Assembly: GCF_001294205.1 (NCBI RefSeq)
Contig: NZ_LAQT01000036.1
Span: 1-64,000, forward strand
DNA length: 64,000 nucleotides
DNA from: Amantichitinum ursilacus
Lineage (GTDB): Bacteria; Pseudomonadota; Gammaproteobacteria; Burkholderiales; Chitinibacteraceae
Reading direction: 5' to 3'
The position numbers and the translations under genes were made by a program. Below are positions 1-9,293 of the stretch, piece after piece. The notes under the pieces are model-generated. The model saw nothing but the letters and a program-made list of their open reading frames with translations. It had not been told where the DNA came from and made no database searches. The first letter of the stretch is position 1, and every line of letters begins with the position of its first letter.

Positions 1-395
1 ATACGACCAAGAAGAGTCGTTCCTGGCATGCTACTTTGGTTGGTGGGTCTCGACCCACCCTATGAAGATCTCTCCTCCATGCATAGGGTGGGTCACGAGC
101 CACCTTTCAAAGCCGTAGCCAAAACAGTGTTCCTGGCATGCCACTTCGGTTGGTGGGTCTCGGCCCACCCTATGAAGATCTCATCGCCATGCATAGAGTG
201 GGTCTCGACCCACCTTTCAAAGCCATAGCCAAGAAGAGTGTTCCTGGCATGCTACTTTGGTTGGTGGGTCTCGACCCACCCTATGAAGATCTCTCCTCCA
301 TGCATAGGGTGGGTCACGAGCCACCTTTCAAAGCCGTAGCCAAAACAGTGTTCCTGGCATGCCACTTTGGTTGGTGGGTCTCGACCCACCCTATG
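1..395. repeat. Tandem array of ~110-bp units with internal palindromes
   Basis: Four copies start at about 19, 129, 240 and 350 with periods of 110, 111 and 110 bp; the last is partial and the array probably runs off the left window edge. The units alternate: the copy at 19 and the copy at 240 are essentially identical, while those at 129 and 350 form a second type, so the true repeating block is a dimer of about 221 bp. Each unit carries the palindrome GGTGGGTCTCGACCCACC followed by CTATG, then CATAGGGTGGGTC and a TTTCAAAGCC tract. The same TIR-like ends occur singly at 9668, 13416 and 35261. Short open frames across it are artefacts of the repeat. From 396 to 565 I see only presumed promoter DNA of the next gene. 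Confidence 0.85.
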
Positions 396-565
396 CGCAA
401 ATCGGGCGTAGGTAGATATCACCACCCTGATGTGTTGCTCGTCTCAAATCACGGGTGATTGATTACGCGAGGTAACATACAGTCACGCTTGTTTCATGCT
501 TTTGCTGCACTCTAGCGGTCATAACCATTGCCGATCACCTGATCGCCACCACAAGGACCGCCGTC

Positions 566-1195
566 ATGACCCGCATTACCCGCTGGATTGCTGTGACCGT
601 ACTTGCCGCGTTGCTACCCACTGCAGCCATGGCGGCGACGTCGGCCGATGCATTGGCCGCCGCCAGCCCGGAAGCCATCGTGCGTGGTGTCAGCAAAGAT
701 GTGCTTGATATCATCAGCGCCAATGACAAAGACCAGGCTAAGCAACATCAGTTGGCCGATGCGCGCCTGACGCCGCTGGCCGACTTTACCCGCATGACCG
801 CGCTGGCCGTAGGGCGTTACTGGCGCACTGCCACGCCCGAGCAACAAGCCGCGCTGACCACGCAATTCCGCACCATGCTGGTCCGCACCTGGCTGTCGGT
901 GCTTAGCAACCACAAAGACGCGCAGGTCGACGTCAAAGGCGCGCGCGCCGGTGATACGCCCGACGAGCAATCGGTGCATAGCGTGGTCAACCAGGCGGGG
1001 CAAAACCCGATTTCGCTGGATTTGATGTTTGAACAAACCGCGGCGGGCTGGAAGGTCTATGACATTTCGGTGGAGGGCATCAGCTTTATCAACAGTCACC
1101 GCAACCAGTTTGGCACTGTCATCCGCAGCGATGGCATTGATGGCCTGATCAAGCAACTGAGCGCCAGCAACGCCAAAGCAGCCAGCGCCCGCTGA
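566..1195 (+). CDS. MlaC/Ttg2D-family phospholipid-binding periplasmic protein
   Basis: A 209-residue exported protein of the MlaC/Ttg2D (toluene tolerance) family, which shuttles phospholipid between the outer-membrane MlaA-porin complex and the inner-membrane MlaFEDB ABC transporter. A signal peptide is visible (ITRWIAVTVLAALLPTAAMA), followed by family features: an early helix (PEAIVRGVSKDVLDII), the LADFTRMTALAVGRYWRTAT segment and the terminal WKVYDISVEGISFINSHRNQF segment, which is the most diagnostic part. The ATG has an AAGGA Shine-Dalgarno sequence about 10 bases upstream. Unusually it stands alone: no mlaF, E, D, B or A gene lies nearby, and its stop codon abuts the stop of the convergent metallopeptidase gene with no gap. 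It may be a second MlaC paralogue with a different partner; that is inference. Confidence 0.85.
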   Translation: MTRITRWIAVTVLAALLPTAAMAATSADALAAASPEAIVRGVSKDVLDIISANDKDQAKQHQLADARLTPLADFTRMTALAVGRYWRTATPEQQAALTTQFRTMLVRTWLSVLSNHKDAQVDVKGARAGDTPDEQSVHSVVNQAGQNPISLDLMFEQTAAGWKVYDISVEGISFINSHRNQFGTVIRSDGIDGLIKQLSASNAKAASAR

Positions 1196-2113
1196 TTATC
1201 GGGCAGCGGCCGGGCCGGTGGCCGGTCTGGACCGCACAAAGGTATTGCAGGCGTCCACGCTGCCGCTGTCAAAACCTACCTGAAACCAGTGCTGCCGTTG
1301 CGCCGAAGACCCGTGAGTAAACGAATCCGGCGCAACGCTGCGGCCTGCATTGCGTTGCAGCGTGTCGTCACCAATGGCGTTGGCGGCCACGAGCGCCTGC
1401 TGCATTTCCGCGCCGGTGATGATATTGCGCTGCGCCGCTTCGTGGCCCCACACGCCAGCAAAACAATCGGCCTGCAGTTCCAGCCGCACCGACAGCGCAT
1501 TGCGGCCGGTAGGGTTAAGCTGCTGCATGCGCTGATGCACTTTGTCCGAGATGCCCAGCAGGTTCTGCACGTGATGGCCGACTTCATGCGCCACCACATA
1601 GGCCTGGGCAAATTCACCCGGCGCGCCAAAGCGCTGTTTCAGCTCATCAAAAAATCCAAGATCCAGATACACCTTCTGATCGGACGGGCAATAAAACGGG
1701 CCGACTTCCGAGCCGGTAAAGCCACAGCCCGAATTGACGCCGCCGCGAAACAGCACCAGCCGCGGCGGCTGATAACTGCGACCGGATGCGGCAAAAATCT
1801 GTTTCCAGGTATCTTCAGTATCGCCCAGCACTTTTTTGACTTTGACGGCGGTCTGGTCGTTATCGCTGCTGCCGACCGGTGGCGTAGCGCGATGAGCGGG
1901 TGCGTGCTGCTGCGTGGGCGCGCCGTTTTGCAGGTTGGAGACCAACGCCAGCATTTCCATCGGGCTTTTGCCGAACAGCAGGCCGACGACCACCACCACC
2001 GCGATGCCGCCAAGACCCAGGCGCACACCGCCGCCGCCAAAGCCACCGCCGCCCCCGCCCTCCGCGCGCCGGTCCTCGACGTTTTGACTTTCCCGCATTT
2101 CATCCCAACGCAT
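1196..2113 (-). CDS. ypfJ: YpfJ/KPN_02809-type neutral zinc metallopeptidase
   Basis: A 305-residue protein of the YpfJ family of putative neutral zinc metallopeptidases. The start MRWDEMRESQNVEDRR matches the characteristic start of the family, which supports the upstream ATG. A glycine-rich stretch leads into one transmembrane segment (residues about 32-48, LGLGGIAVVVVVGLLFGK), so the catalytic part is probably periplasmic and membrane anchored. The zinc site is seen as VAHEVGHHVQ (HExxH), and LELQADCFAGVWGHEA supplies the downstream family motif. The substrate is not known for this family. The gene converges on the mlaC-like gene with zero intergenic bases and diverges from the SDR gene at 2291, sharing a 177-bp promoter region with it. 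Confidence 0.88.
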   Translation of the reverse strand: MRWDEMRESQNVEDRRAEGGGGGGFGGGGVRLGLGGIAVVVVVGLLFGKSPMEMLALVSNLQNGAPTQQHAPAHRATPPVGSSDNDQTAVKVKKVLGDTEDTWKQIFAASGRSYQPPRLVLFRGGVNSGCGFTGSEVGPFYCPSDQKVYLDLGFFDELKQRFGAPGEFAQAYVVAHEVGHHVQNLLGISDKVHQRMQQLNPTGRNALSVRLELQADCFAGVWGHEAAQRNIITGAEMQQALVAANAIGDDTLQRNAGRSVAPDSFTHGSSAQRQHWFQVGFDSGSVDACNTFVRSRPATGPAAAR

Positions 2114-2290
2114 GGCGGCATTCCGATCTGTCTTGAAGAGTCCGAATCATAGACACCCGCAGTGGATGCCGGAAGTGCGACAGCACATACGCCGCCGTTC
2201 TCACGTGCGGCTGCGGCGTGCGCTTATAAACAGCGTGCGGCTGAAGCGCGACCATAGACGCCTTATTCGATCCACCACGAGGACCGCACC

Positions 2291-3166
2291 ATGACCTTGC
2301 GCAACCCAGTCGATCTGTTCCCCAAGCCGCCTTTTCCCAAGCAACCGCAACAAGCGCCGGGGCTGGCGCGCGAGATGATCCCCAAGCCGGATCACGGCGA
2401 AACCAGCTATGTCGGGCACGGCCGGCTGCAAGGCCGCAAGGCCCTGGTCACCGGCGCGGATTCCGGCATCGGCCGCGCGGCGGCGATTGCCTATGCGCGT
2501 GAAGGCGCGGACGTGGTGCTTAACTATCTGCCCGAGGAAGAGCCCGATGCGCAAGAAGTGGTCAAGCTGATTGAAGCCGAGGGCCGCAAAGCCATCTGCA
2601 TTCCTGGCGACATCAGCAGCGAGGCCTTCTGCCGCGAACTGGTCGGCCAGGCGCATGTGGCGCTGGGCGGGCTGGATATCGTGACCAATGTGGCGGGCAA
2701 GCAGGTGTCGGTGGACGACATCGCCGATATCAGCAGCGAGCAGTTTGACGCCACGATGAAAACCAACGTCTACGCCTTGTTCTGGATTTGCCAGGCCGCG
2801 GTGCCGCTGCTGCCGCCGGGCGCGACGATTATCAACACCACCTCGATCCAGGCCACCAAGCCGTCCGAGAGCCTGCTGGATTACGCCACCACCAAAGCGG
2901 CGATTTTGGCGTTTACCAAGGCGCTGGCCAAACAGGTGATCAGCAAAGGCATCCGCGTGAATGCGGTTGCGCCGGGCCCGATCTGGACCGTGCTGCAACC
3001 CAGCGGCGGCCAGTCGCAAGAAAAGGTGGAGCATTTCGGCGAACAATCGGTGTTCGGCCGCCCCGGCCAGCCGGTCGAACTGGCGCCGCTGTATGTACTG
3101 CTGGCCTCGGAAGAGTCGAGCTATGTAACGGGCGAGATTTACGGCATCACCGGCGGCACGGGCTAA
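2291..3166 (+). CDS. SDR-family oxidoreductase (YghA-like)
   Basis: A 291-residue classical short-chain dehydrogenase/reductase of the YghA / glucose-ribitol-dehydrogenase-like group, expected to be an NAD(P)H-dependent aldehyde or alcohol oxidoreductase in the cytoplasm. The Rossmann glycine motif is TGADSGIG at about residues 54-61, NVAG follows, and the catalytic Tyr-Lys pair is in DYATTKAAI (YxxxK). The roughly 45-residue proline-rich N-terminal extension with [14 protein letters not shown] is typical of YghA-like proteins and absent from the shortest SDRs. The ATG has GAGGA upstream. It converges on an AraC-family gene with a 39-bp gap and no obvious terminator. The natural substrate cannot be inferred from the sequence. 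Confidence 0.88.
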   Translation: MTLRNPVDLFPKPPFPKQPQQAPGLAREMIPKPDHGETSYVGHGRLQGRKALVTGADSGIGRAAAIAYAREGADVVLNYLPEEEPDAQEVVKLIEAEGRKAICIPGDISSEAFCRELVGQAHVALGGLDIVTNVAGKQVSVDDIADISSEQFDATMKTNVYALFWICQAAVPLLPPGATIINTTSIQATKPSESLLDYATTKAAILAFTKALAKQVISKGIRVNAVAPGPIWTVLQPSGGQSQEKVEHFGEQSVFGRPGQPVELAPLYVLLASEESSYVTGEIYGITGGTG

Positions 3167-3205
3167 GCCTTTGCGCCCTTGCGCTCCGGCCTGTTGGCGT
3201 GCGCA

Positions 3206-4240
3206 TCATCCGTGCGCACGCTGGCGAAAGGCCAGCGGCGCCAGTTCATGCTGGCTTTTAAAGAAGCGCGTAAAGGCGCTTTGCGATGAAAAACCCAACT
3301 GCTCGCTGATCTGGCCCAGACTCCAGCGCGTCTGGCTTAACAGCCGACGCGCTTCGCTGACTTTAACGCGCGTTTCCAGCTCACTGAAATGCACGCCTTC
3401 TTGCTGCAATTGCCGATGTAGCGTCCAGCGCGACGTGCCCAATCGCTCGCAGATTTGCGCCAGCAACGATGCCTTGCGCACATCGCCACTGTCGGCATGT
3501 AGCAACTCGGCGATCACGTTTTCCACTTGCGCCGAAAACAGATGCAGTCGCTGGATGCGCGCCAGTTCTTGTTGCGCCTGGCCCAGCAAAAACGGCGCGA
3601 GCGAGGCGTTGTATTGCGCGAACGGGATATCCAGCTGCGCGCTGGATAAGGTCATGCGGTTAACCGCGGCATCAAAGCGCACCGGTGCGCCAAAACACTC
3701 GGCCAGATCGGCCATACCGATCGAGGGCCCGACCAGTTCCACCCGGAACAGCGTGCGCGCGCCCTGATCGTAACTTCGGATGAGTTGCGCCAGCACCAGA
3801 AAATTGGACAGCGCCTGAAACCCGGTATTGGGCGCGAATTCGGCGATGTATTCAAAGCTGCTCTGCCCGGCTTGCGGCCGGAACAGCAAAAAATCAAATT
3901 CCCCGATCAGCGCGCGGTAGTCCAGAAACGCCACGATGGCTTCGCGCGCGGTGCGGGCGTTCAGACACAAGCTGCCCAGTACCGGAAAATCGGGGAACAG
4001 CCCCATGCTTTGCGCAGTGTGCAAATCCAGACGCGGCCGCAGTTCGGCCATCAAATCGGTCATGCGCCGATGGCGTTCGGCGTCGATACGGCCTTTGGGG
4101 TCTTGCAGATCGGGGGCACTGATGCCGGTGCGCGCGGCAAACAACTGTGGGCCAACGCCCTGCTGTTCAGCCGCGTGCATGGCGTACAGCGCAATACGGT
4201 TGGACACCGTGCGGGCATGGTTGCCGAATCGGGCGGGCAT
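3206..4240 (-). CDS. AraC-family transcriptional regulator with OruR/ArgR-type sensor domain
   Basis: A 344-residue regulator with the N-terminal arabinose-binding-like domain of the OruR/GbdR type (about residues 15-210; segment GISAPDLQDPKGRIDAERH) and a C-terminal double helix-turn-helix AraC DNA-binding domain (about 235-340). The second HTH reads SLGQISEQLGFSSQSAFTRF, the classic AraC signature with an FKSQHELAP-type ending. It is transcribed away from the GH3 glucosidase gene, with a 336-bp divergent intergenic region, so control of that gene is a reasonable inference. The effector is unknown; OruR-like domains often respond to amino acids, fatty acids or sugars. Confidence 0.85.
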   Translation of the reverse strand: MPARFGNHARTVSNRIALYAMHAAEQQGVGPQLFAARTGISAPDLQDPKGRIDAERHRRMTDLMAELRPRLDLHTAQSMGLFPDFPVLGSLCLNARTAREAIVAFLDYRALIGEFDFLLFRPQAGQSSFEYIAEFAPNTGFQALSNFLVLAQLIRSYDQGARTLFRVELVGPSIGMADLAECFGAPVRFDAAVNRMTLSSAQLDIPFAQYNASLAPFLLGQAQQELARIQRLHLFSAQVENVIAELLHADSGDVRKASLLAQICERLGTSRWTLHRQLQQEGVHFSELETRVKVSEARRLLSQTRWSLGQISEQLGFSSQSAFTRFFKSQHELAPLAFRQRAHG

Positions 4241-4576
4241 GCGGCCTCCTGGCGTGCGTTGACTGTGTGTGATTTTGTTGTGCCATCGTGCCAGCCCGTA
4301 GCGCCGCTGCCATCAGGTAAAGCCTCTAGGATGCTGTCTTACCCTGAAAGATTTGAGAATCGCGCCAGGCCGCATCCAGCAAGGCTTTGCGACCCATACG
4401 CCTGTGTAGGCACCCCGTCCGCCTGCTGCGCTGCAGCATCGACGCTGCACCCGAAAGTTAAAAACATGTTGTCGCTGGTAAAGCACTACATAGTGCGCTG
4501 AGTACAGTGAGACACGGCTCGACATGAGCCGGACAAAACCAAAAATCGCATCCATCACGTATCAAGGAAAGCACCG
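4241..4576. promoter_or_regulatory. Divergent promoter region, AraC gene / GH3 gene
   Basis: This 336-bp gap has no convincing gene. It holds a small inverted repeat at 4483-4496 (GCACT-ACAT-AGTGC), 80 bases upstream of the glucosidase ATG, which could be an operator for the divergent AraC-family regulator. A good Shine-Dalgarno sequence (AAGGA at 4564-4568) fixes the glucosidase start. I could not assign a convincing -35/-10 pair by eye. Confidence 0.4.
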
Positions 4577-6619
4577 ATGACGACGACTGCCTCTCACCTC
4601 TCCCCGCATTTGCATCGTGCAATGCGCGCGTCTGCCGGCGCCGCAACCATTACCGTCCTGGCCTTCAGCCTGGCCGCCTGCGGTAGTGGCAACGACGATG
4701 AAAATATCAGCAATACGCCGCAGCTGGACCTGGGCTATACCTCGCTGAACCTGCTGACTGTCGAAGGCCTCAAGTTCAAGGACTTGAACAAGGACGGCAA
4801 GCTGGAACCGTATGAAGACTGGCGTCTGGGCGCCGACGTGCGCGCCAAAGACCTGGTCAGCCGCTTAACGCTGGCTGAGAAAGCCGGCCTGATGATGCAT
4901 GGCACCGCGCCCGTGCTGAACGACACCACGGGCGTGGGCACCGGCACCTCGTACGATCTGACCACGCTGGGCACGCAGATCAACGACAAAGCCATCTTTA
5001 CCTACATCACCCGCATGAGCGGCGACGCCACCACCATGGCCGAGCAATACAACAAGATCCAGACGCTGGCCGAGGCTTCACGACTGGGTATTCCGGTGTC
5101 GATCTCCACCGACCCGCGCAACCACTTTCAGTACACCGTCGGCGCCAGCGCCACGGGTACCGGTTTCTCGCAATGGCCTGAGACCCTGGGCTTTGCTGCG
5201 CTCAATGACGCGACTTTGACACGTAAATTTGGCGATATTGCGCGCCAGGAATATCTGGCCGTCGGCATTACCCAGGCGTTGTCGCCGCAAGCCGATCTGG
5301 CCACCGAGCCGCGCTGGGCGCGCATCAACGGCACTTTTGGCGAAGATGCCGATGTCGCCAAAGCGCAGGTCCAGGCGTATATCGAGGGCTTCCAGGGCGG
5401 CAGCACCGGCCTGACCAACAAGAGCGTGCTGGCCGTCGTCAAACACTGGGTGGGCTACGGCGCGCAAAAATCGGGCTTTGATAGCCATAACTACTACGGT
5501 CGTTATGCCACCTATCCGGGCAACAATTTTGCGTATCACCTCAAGCCGTTTGAAGGCGCATTTGCCGCCAATGCCGCATCGATCATGCCGACGTATTCGG
5601 AGCCCGATGCGTCCGTCACTGTCGATGGCATCACGCTGGAACAAGTCGGCGCAGGCTTCGACAAAGCGCTGCTTACCGATCTGCTGCGCGGCAAATATGC
5701 GTTTAAAGGCGTGGTGTTGTCGGACTGGGGCATCATGTCTGACTGCGATAACAACTGTCTGAACGGCTGGCCCGGCACGCCAGGCTTTGCGGGCTTCGGC
5801 ACGCCGTGGGGCATGGAAACCGCCACCAAACTGCAACGCTATGTGAAATCGGTAAACGCCGGCATGGACCAGTTTGGCGGCGCGGAAGAGCCGGAATACC
5901 TGGTGCAGGCCGTCAACCAGGGTTTGCTGGCGGAAACGCGGCTGAATGACTCGGTGTATCGCATCCTGCTGCAGAAATTCCAGCAAGGCTTGTTCGACCA
6001 TCCGTATGTGGATTCGGCCGCCGCTAAAACCGTGGTGGGCAACGCCGACTTCCAGGCCGTCGCGCTCGATACGCAACGTAAAGCCATGGTGCTGCTGCAA
6101 AACAGCGGCAATCTGCTGCCGATGAGCGCCACTGGCAAGAAGGTATGGCTGTACGGCATCGACGCCGCCACGGCCGCCAAGTATGGCTACACCGTGGTCG
6201 CCACGCCGCAAGAAGCCGACGTCGCCATCGTCCGCGTCAGCACGCCGTTTGAGACGCTACACCCGCACTATGTGTTTGGCTCGATGCAACACGAAGGTAG
6301 CCTGGCGTTTGCCGACGGCCAGGCCGACTATGAAGCTATCAAACAAGCCGCGCTGGCGCCCAAATCGGTGGTTGCCGTCTACATGGATCGCCCGGCCATC
6401 CTGACCAATGTGGTCGACAAAGTGACTTCGATTGTCGCCAACTTCGGCGCTAACGACACCGCGCTGTTTGACGTGCTGACCGGCGTGGGCAAGCCCCAAG
6501 GCAAGCTGCCGTTTGAACTGCCGTCGTCAATGGCCGAAGTGGAAGCGCAACTGGAAGACGTCCCCCACGACACTGCCCACCCGTTGTTTGCTTATGGGTT
6601 TGGATTGAGCTACCAGTAA
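4577..6619 (+). CDS. Glycoside hydrolase family 3 beta-glucosidase-like lipoprotein
   Basis: A 680-residue GH3 enzyme. The N-terminus has a lipoprotein signal ending in FSLAAC (Cys35), so the mature enzyme should be anchored in a membrane facing the periplasm or outside. Residues about 69-81 (DLNKDGKLEPYED) form an EF-hand-like calcium loop seen in several exported GH3 enzymes. The TIM-barrel domain follows, with STDPRNHF, VVKHWVGYG (KHW substrate-binding motif) and KGVVLSDWGIMSD, whose SDW aspartate is the expected nucleophile. The second alpha/beta sandwich begins around QRKAMVLLQNSGNLLP, and the protein ends FAYGFGLSY, the usual GH3 C-terminus. It probably releases glucose or a related sugar from beta-linked oligosaccharides; exact specificity is not visible. 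It ends just before a strong terminator and forms a single-gene unit divergent from an AraC regulator. Confidence 0.9.
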   Translation: MTTTASHLSPHLHRAMRASAGAATITVLAFSLAACGSGNDDENISNTPQLDLGYTSLNLLTVEGLKFKDLNKDGKLEPYEDWRLGADVRAKDLVSRLTLAEKAGLMMHGTAPVLNDTTGVGTGTSYDLTTLGTQINDKAIFTYITRMSGDATTMAEQYNKIQTLAEASRLGIPVSISTDPRNHFQYTVGASATGTGFSQWPETLGFAALNDATLTRKFGDIARQEYLAVGITQALSPQADLATEPRWARINGTFGEDADVAKAQVQAYIEGFQGGSTGLTNKSVLAVVKHWVGYGAQKSGFDSHNYYGRYATYPGNNFAYHLKPFEGAFAANAASIMPTYSEPDASVTVDGITLEQVGAGFDKALLTDLLRGKYAFKGVVLSDWGIMSDCDNNCLNGWPGTPGFAGFGTPWGMETATKLQRYVKSVNAGMDQFGGAEEPEYLVQAVNQGLLAETRLNDSVYRILLQKFQQGLFDHPYVDSAAAKTVVGNADFQAVALDTQRKAMVLLQNSGNLLPMSATGKKVWLYGIDAATAAKYGYTVVATPQEADVAIVRVSTPFETLHPHYVFGSMQHEGSLAFADGQADYEAIKQAALAPKSVVAVYMDRPAILTNVVDKVTSIVANFGANDTALFDVLTGVGKPQGKLPFELPSSMAEVEAQLEDVPHDTAHPLFAYGFGLSYQ

Positions 6620-6647
6620 CGCACTGCGATGAGGCATTCGCAACGCA

Positions 6648-6675
6648 AAACGCGGCCGTAATGGCCGCGTTTTTT
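6648..6675 (+). terminator. Rho-independent terminator after GH3 gene
   Basis: Stem CGCGGCC (6651-6657) pairs with GGCCGCG (6663-6669) around loop GTAAT, extended by A-T pairs and followed by a T run. Confidence 0.85.
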
Positions 6676-6819
6676 ATTCGCCATCGCACGGCCTTGGCGT
6701 CGGCTTGAGAAGTAGCTTTGGTTTTGGCCCTGGCCTTGGGAACAGCCCGGCGCATTGCCAGCATCAACAGCGTCCGGCACCGCCGGGACGCAAGCTGGCC
6801 CCCGCAGCAGCCTCCGCGC

Positions 6820-6847
6820 AAAAAAAAGCCCGCTTCCGCGGGCTTTT
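6820..6847 (-). terminator. Rho-independent terminator of cold-shock gene
   Basis: On the minus strand the stem AGCCCGCGGAAGCGGGCT is followed by eight T residues, 17 bases beyond the stop codon of the cold-shock gene. Confidence 0.85.
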
Positions 6848-6863
6848 CGTCTGGCTAACCGAA

Positions 6864-7067
6864 TTAGTTAGCCTGGATGTTCGAGGCTTGCTTGCCTTTC
6901 TGGCCTGTGGTGATCTCGAAGCTCACGCGTTGGCCTTCTTTCAAGGTCTTGAAACCGTTGCCTTGAATCGCGGAGAAGTGTGCGAACAGGTCGTCGCCGC
7001 CTTCATCGGGAGTGATAAAGCCAAAGCCTTTGGCGTCGTTGAACCACTTAACTGTACCGGTTGCCAT
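6864..7067 (-). CDS. Cold-shock protein (CspA family)
   Basis: A 67-residue single cold-shock domain protein that binds single-stranded RNA and DNA and acts as an RNA chaperone. Both nucleic-acid-binding motifs are intact: [15 protein letters not shown] contains RNP1 (KGFGFI), and DLFAHFSAI contains RNP2. The start at MATGTVKWF gives the universal CspA length; the open frame extends 58 codons upstream, but that part is unrelated and should be 5' leader. About 210 bp of untranslated AT-richer DNA precedes the start on this strand, compatible with the long structured leaders known for cold-inducible csp genes, although this is inference. It is monocistronic with its own terminator. Confidence 0.95.
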   Translation of the reverse strand: MATGTVKWFNDAKGFGFITPDEGGDDLFAHFSAIQGNGFKTLKEGQRVSFEITTGQKGKQASNIQAN

Positions 7068-7355
7068 TTCTAACTGATCCTGAAAATAGAGATTTGGGCA
7101 TGTGCCCGCGTATAGCATAGCCGAACATTTACTCTTTTTGTCAGCCCTTTTTGAAGAAATGTAGCGTCTCCAATACAAAAACATCCAAAAAGGCGGACGC
7201 CCGGCGTTGCCACTGCCGCAATTTGCCGAAATAACAGGCAAAACGCCAGCGCTGCGGCCCGCATACGCGGTCTACAATCCAGGACTGTGCCAGCGTTTGG
7301 CACGCACAGCGGTATACTGCGGCCCTCCCCATTGCACGCCGGTTTGCCCCTGATC

Positions 7356-8837
7356 ATGACGCCTGCTTATACCCAACTGCATCACACGTTTACCCGCTTG
7401 TCCCGCTTCGACCACCTGTCCGCGATTGCCGGTTGGGATAGCGCCGCGATGATGTCGCCGCAAAGCAGCCAGGCGCGCTCCGAGGCGATGGCCGAGCTGG
7501 ATCTGCTGCGCCACCAGATCCTCACCGATGCGCGCGTGGGCGAGTGGTTTAAAGATGTCGGCCATGAAAATCTGAACGAGCTGGAACGCGCCAATCTGCA
7601 CGAAATGCATCGCACCTGGCACAACACCGTGGTGCTGCCAGACTGGCTGGTGGAGGCCCGCACGCTGGCTGGCGCGCGTTGCGAGCACGCCTGGCGGACG
7701 CAACGGCCCGCCAATGACTGGAATGGCTTTGCCGACAATTTGCGCGAAGTGGTCAAGCTGGCGCGGCAAGAGGCGCAAATCCGCGCCGAGGCAGCGGGCA
7801 CCTCGCGCTATGACGCGATGCTGGATCTGTATGAGCCCGGCCTGCGCGCGGCGGATCTGGACCGCATCTTTGGTGATCTGAAAACCTGGCTGCCCGGACT
7901 GTTGCAACAAGTTGTGGCCAAACAAGCGCAGAGCACGCCAGTCCCTTTGCAGGGCCCGTTTGCCACCGAACGCCAGCGCGCGCTGGGCCTGCAAGTCATG
8001 CAGTTGTTAGGCTTTAACTTTGAACAAGGCCGTGTGGACGTTAGTACCCATCCGTTCTGCGGCGGTGTACCGCAAGACGTGCGCATCACCACGCGTTACA
8101 AGGACGACGATTTTCTGCCCGCGCTGCTGGGCATCATTCATGAAACCGGCCACGCGCGTTACGAACAGAACCGCCCGGGCGAATGGCTAAGCCAACCGAT
8201 GGGCCGGGCGCGCTCCATGGGTGTGCATGAGTCGCAAAGCCTGTTGTTTGAGATGCAACTGGCGCGCAGTCCAGCCTTTTTGCGCGTGCTGCATCCGTGG
8301 GTGATTGAGCAGTTTGGTCAGCAACCCGCGCTGCAGCTGGATAATTTTATTGCGCTAAACCAACGCGTTAAACCGGGCCACATCCGCGTGGATGCGGACG
8401 AGGTCAGCTATCCGCTGCACGTCATCCTGCGTTACGAAATCGAACGCGCGCTGATCGAAGGCGAGATTGAAGTCGACGATATCCCCACGCTGTGGGCCGA
8501 CAAGATGCAGCAATATCTGGGCATCGATACGCGCGGTGATTATCGCAACGGTTGCATGCAAGACATCCACTGGACCGATGGCTCGTTTGGCTACTTTCCG
8601 ACCTACACGCTGGGCGCCATGTACGCAGCGCAGTTGTTCCAGGCGGCGCGCAACGCGGTGCCGGGGCTGGATGATGCGATTGCGGCGGGCAATCTGCAGT
8701 CATTGTCGGGTTGGCTTAAAGAAAACGTGTGGCAGCATGGCAGCCGCTTCTCCACGGCCGACCTGATTACCCGCGCGACGGGGGAAACGCTGAACCCGGC
8801 CTTCTTCCGCAAGCATCTGGAAGCCCGCTATTTATAA
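7356..8837 (+). CDS. Carboxypeptidase M32 (Taq family)
   Basis: A 493-residue M32 metallocarboxypeptidase, which removes C-terminal amino acids from peptides. The zinc ligands are in GIIHETGHARYEQNRP (HExxH), with the downstream GVHESQSLLFE motif supplying the third ligand, and DEVSYPLHVILRYEIE and GDYRNGCMQDIHWTDGSFGYFPTYTLG are the other M32 signatures. The start chosen, MTPAYTQLHHTF, matches the family length of about 495; an in-frame ATG 23 codons upstream would add a sequence not typical of the family. No signal peptide is seen, so it is cytoplasmic. A hairpin 23 bases after the stop may end transcription. Confidence 0.93.
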   Translation: MTPAYTQLHHTFTRLSRFDHLSAIAGWDSAAMMSPQSSQARSEAMAELDLLRHQILTDARVGEWFKDVGHENLNELERANLHEMHRTWHNTVVLPDWLVEARTLAGARCEHAWRTQRPANDWNGFADNLREVVKLARQEAQIRAEAAGTSRYDAMLDLYEPGLRAADLDRIFGDLKTWLPGLLQQVVAKQAQSTPVPLQGPFATERQRALGLQVMQLLGFNFEQGRVDVSTHPFCGGVPQDVRITTRYKDDDFLPALLGIIHETGHARYEQNRPGEWLSQPMGRARSMGVHESQSLLFEMQLARSPAFLRVLHPWVIEQFGQQPALQLDNFIALNQRVKPGHIRVDADEVSYPLHVILRYEIERALIEGEIEVDDIPTLWADKMQQYLGIDTRGDYRNGCMQDIHWTDGSFGYFPTYTLGAMYAAQLFQAARNAVPGLDDAIAAGNLQSLSGWLKENVWQHGSRFSTADLITRATGETLNPAFFRKHLEARYL

Positions 8838-8859
8838 GTGAACGGTTGTGTTGCGAAGG

Positions 8860-8888
8860 GCGCGGCAGTTACCGACAAACTGCCGCGC
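8860..8888 (+). terminator. Strong hairpin after M32 carboxypeptidase gene
   Basis: Perfect 11-bp arms GCGCGGCAGTT and AACTGCCGCGC flank a 7-base loop. There is no T run, so this is either a weak terminator or a 3'-end-stabilising structure. Confidence 0.45.
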
Positions 8889-9293
8889 CACATCACCAGG
8901 GGTTGACCGAGGGGGCTTGACAATGGAGAAATCGGCCGTTTTAAACGCTTTTTTGTTGTAATTAACCGTCATCTTTGCGGCCAAAAAAGTTGTAGTCCAA
9001 CTACGACTACATTTTTCCAGTTTTCTCACGCAGATTTGATGTAGCGCAAAGATTGGCCACTCCAATATGCTAAGGCCGCATAAACACAGCGCTTTTATGC
9101 CTATTACGTGGGCTGGATTGGGTAAATGTAGTTGACCGATACTGCGCTGCGGCAAGTAGCGCCGATTACCCGATTACGGGTATTTTTTAAAAATCAACGG
9201 TAATTTTTCCTATTTAATTCCGCGACTTGCGAGTGTTGGTAAAATACACGCCATAGAGATACGTGTACCCCAATACTCACAAGGACAGCAGCT
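8889..9293. other. Intergenic region, AT-richer than surroundings
   Basis: About 400 bp with no supported gene. It is noticeably AT-richer than its flanks and has a small hairpin around GTAGTCCAACTAC near 8991-9003. An open frame on the minus strand has no coding character. It should contain the promoter of the STAS gene, whose Shine-Dalgarno sequence AAGGA lies at 9281-9285. Confidence 0.5.

Noticed and set aside
1-395. CRISPR array
   Set aside because: The periodic units are ~110 bp with internal palindromes and no variable spacers; alternate units are identical, so this is a tandem repeat.
28-458. Two overlapping small proteins across the window start
   Set aside because: They are translations of the tandem palindromic repeat and repeat the same peptide; no promoter or Shine-Dalgarno sequence.
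7068-7241. 58-residue N-terminal extension of the cold-shock protein
   Set aside because: The extension has no similarity to CSPs; the family length starts at MATGTVKWF, and the upstream DNA is better read as 5' leader.
8832-9155. 107-codon minus-strand frame between the M32 and STAS genes
   Set aside because: No ribosome-binding site, no motif, spans a hairpin and has non-coding-like composition.
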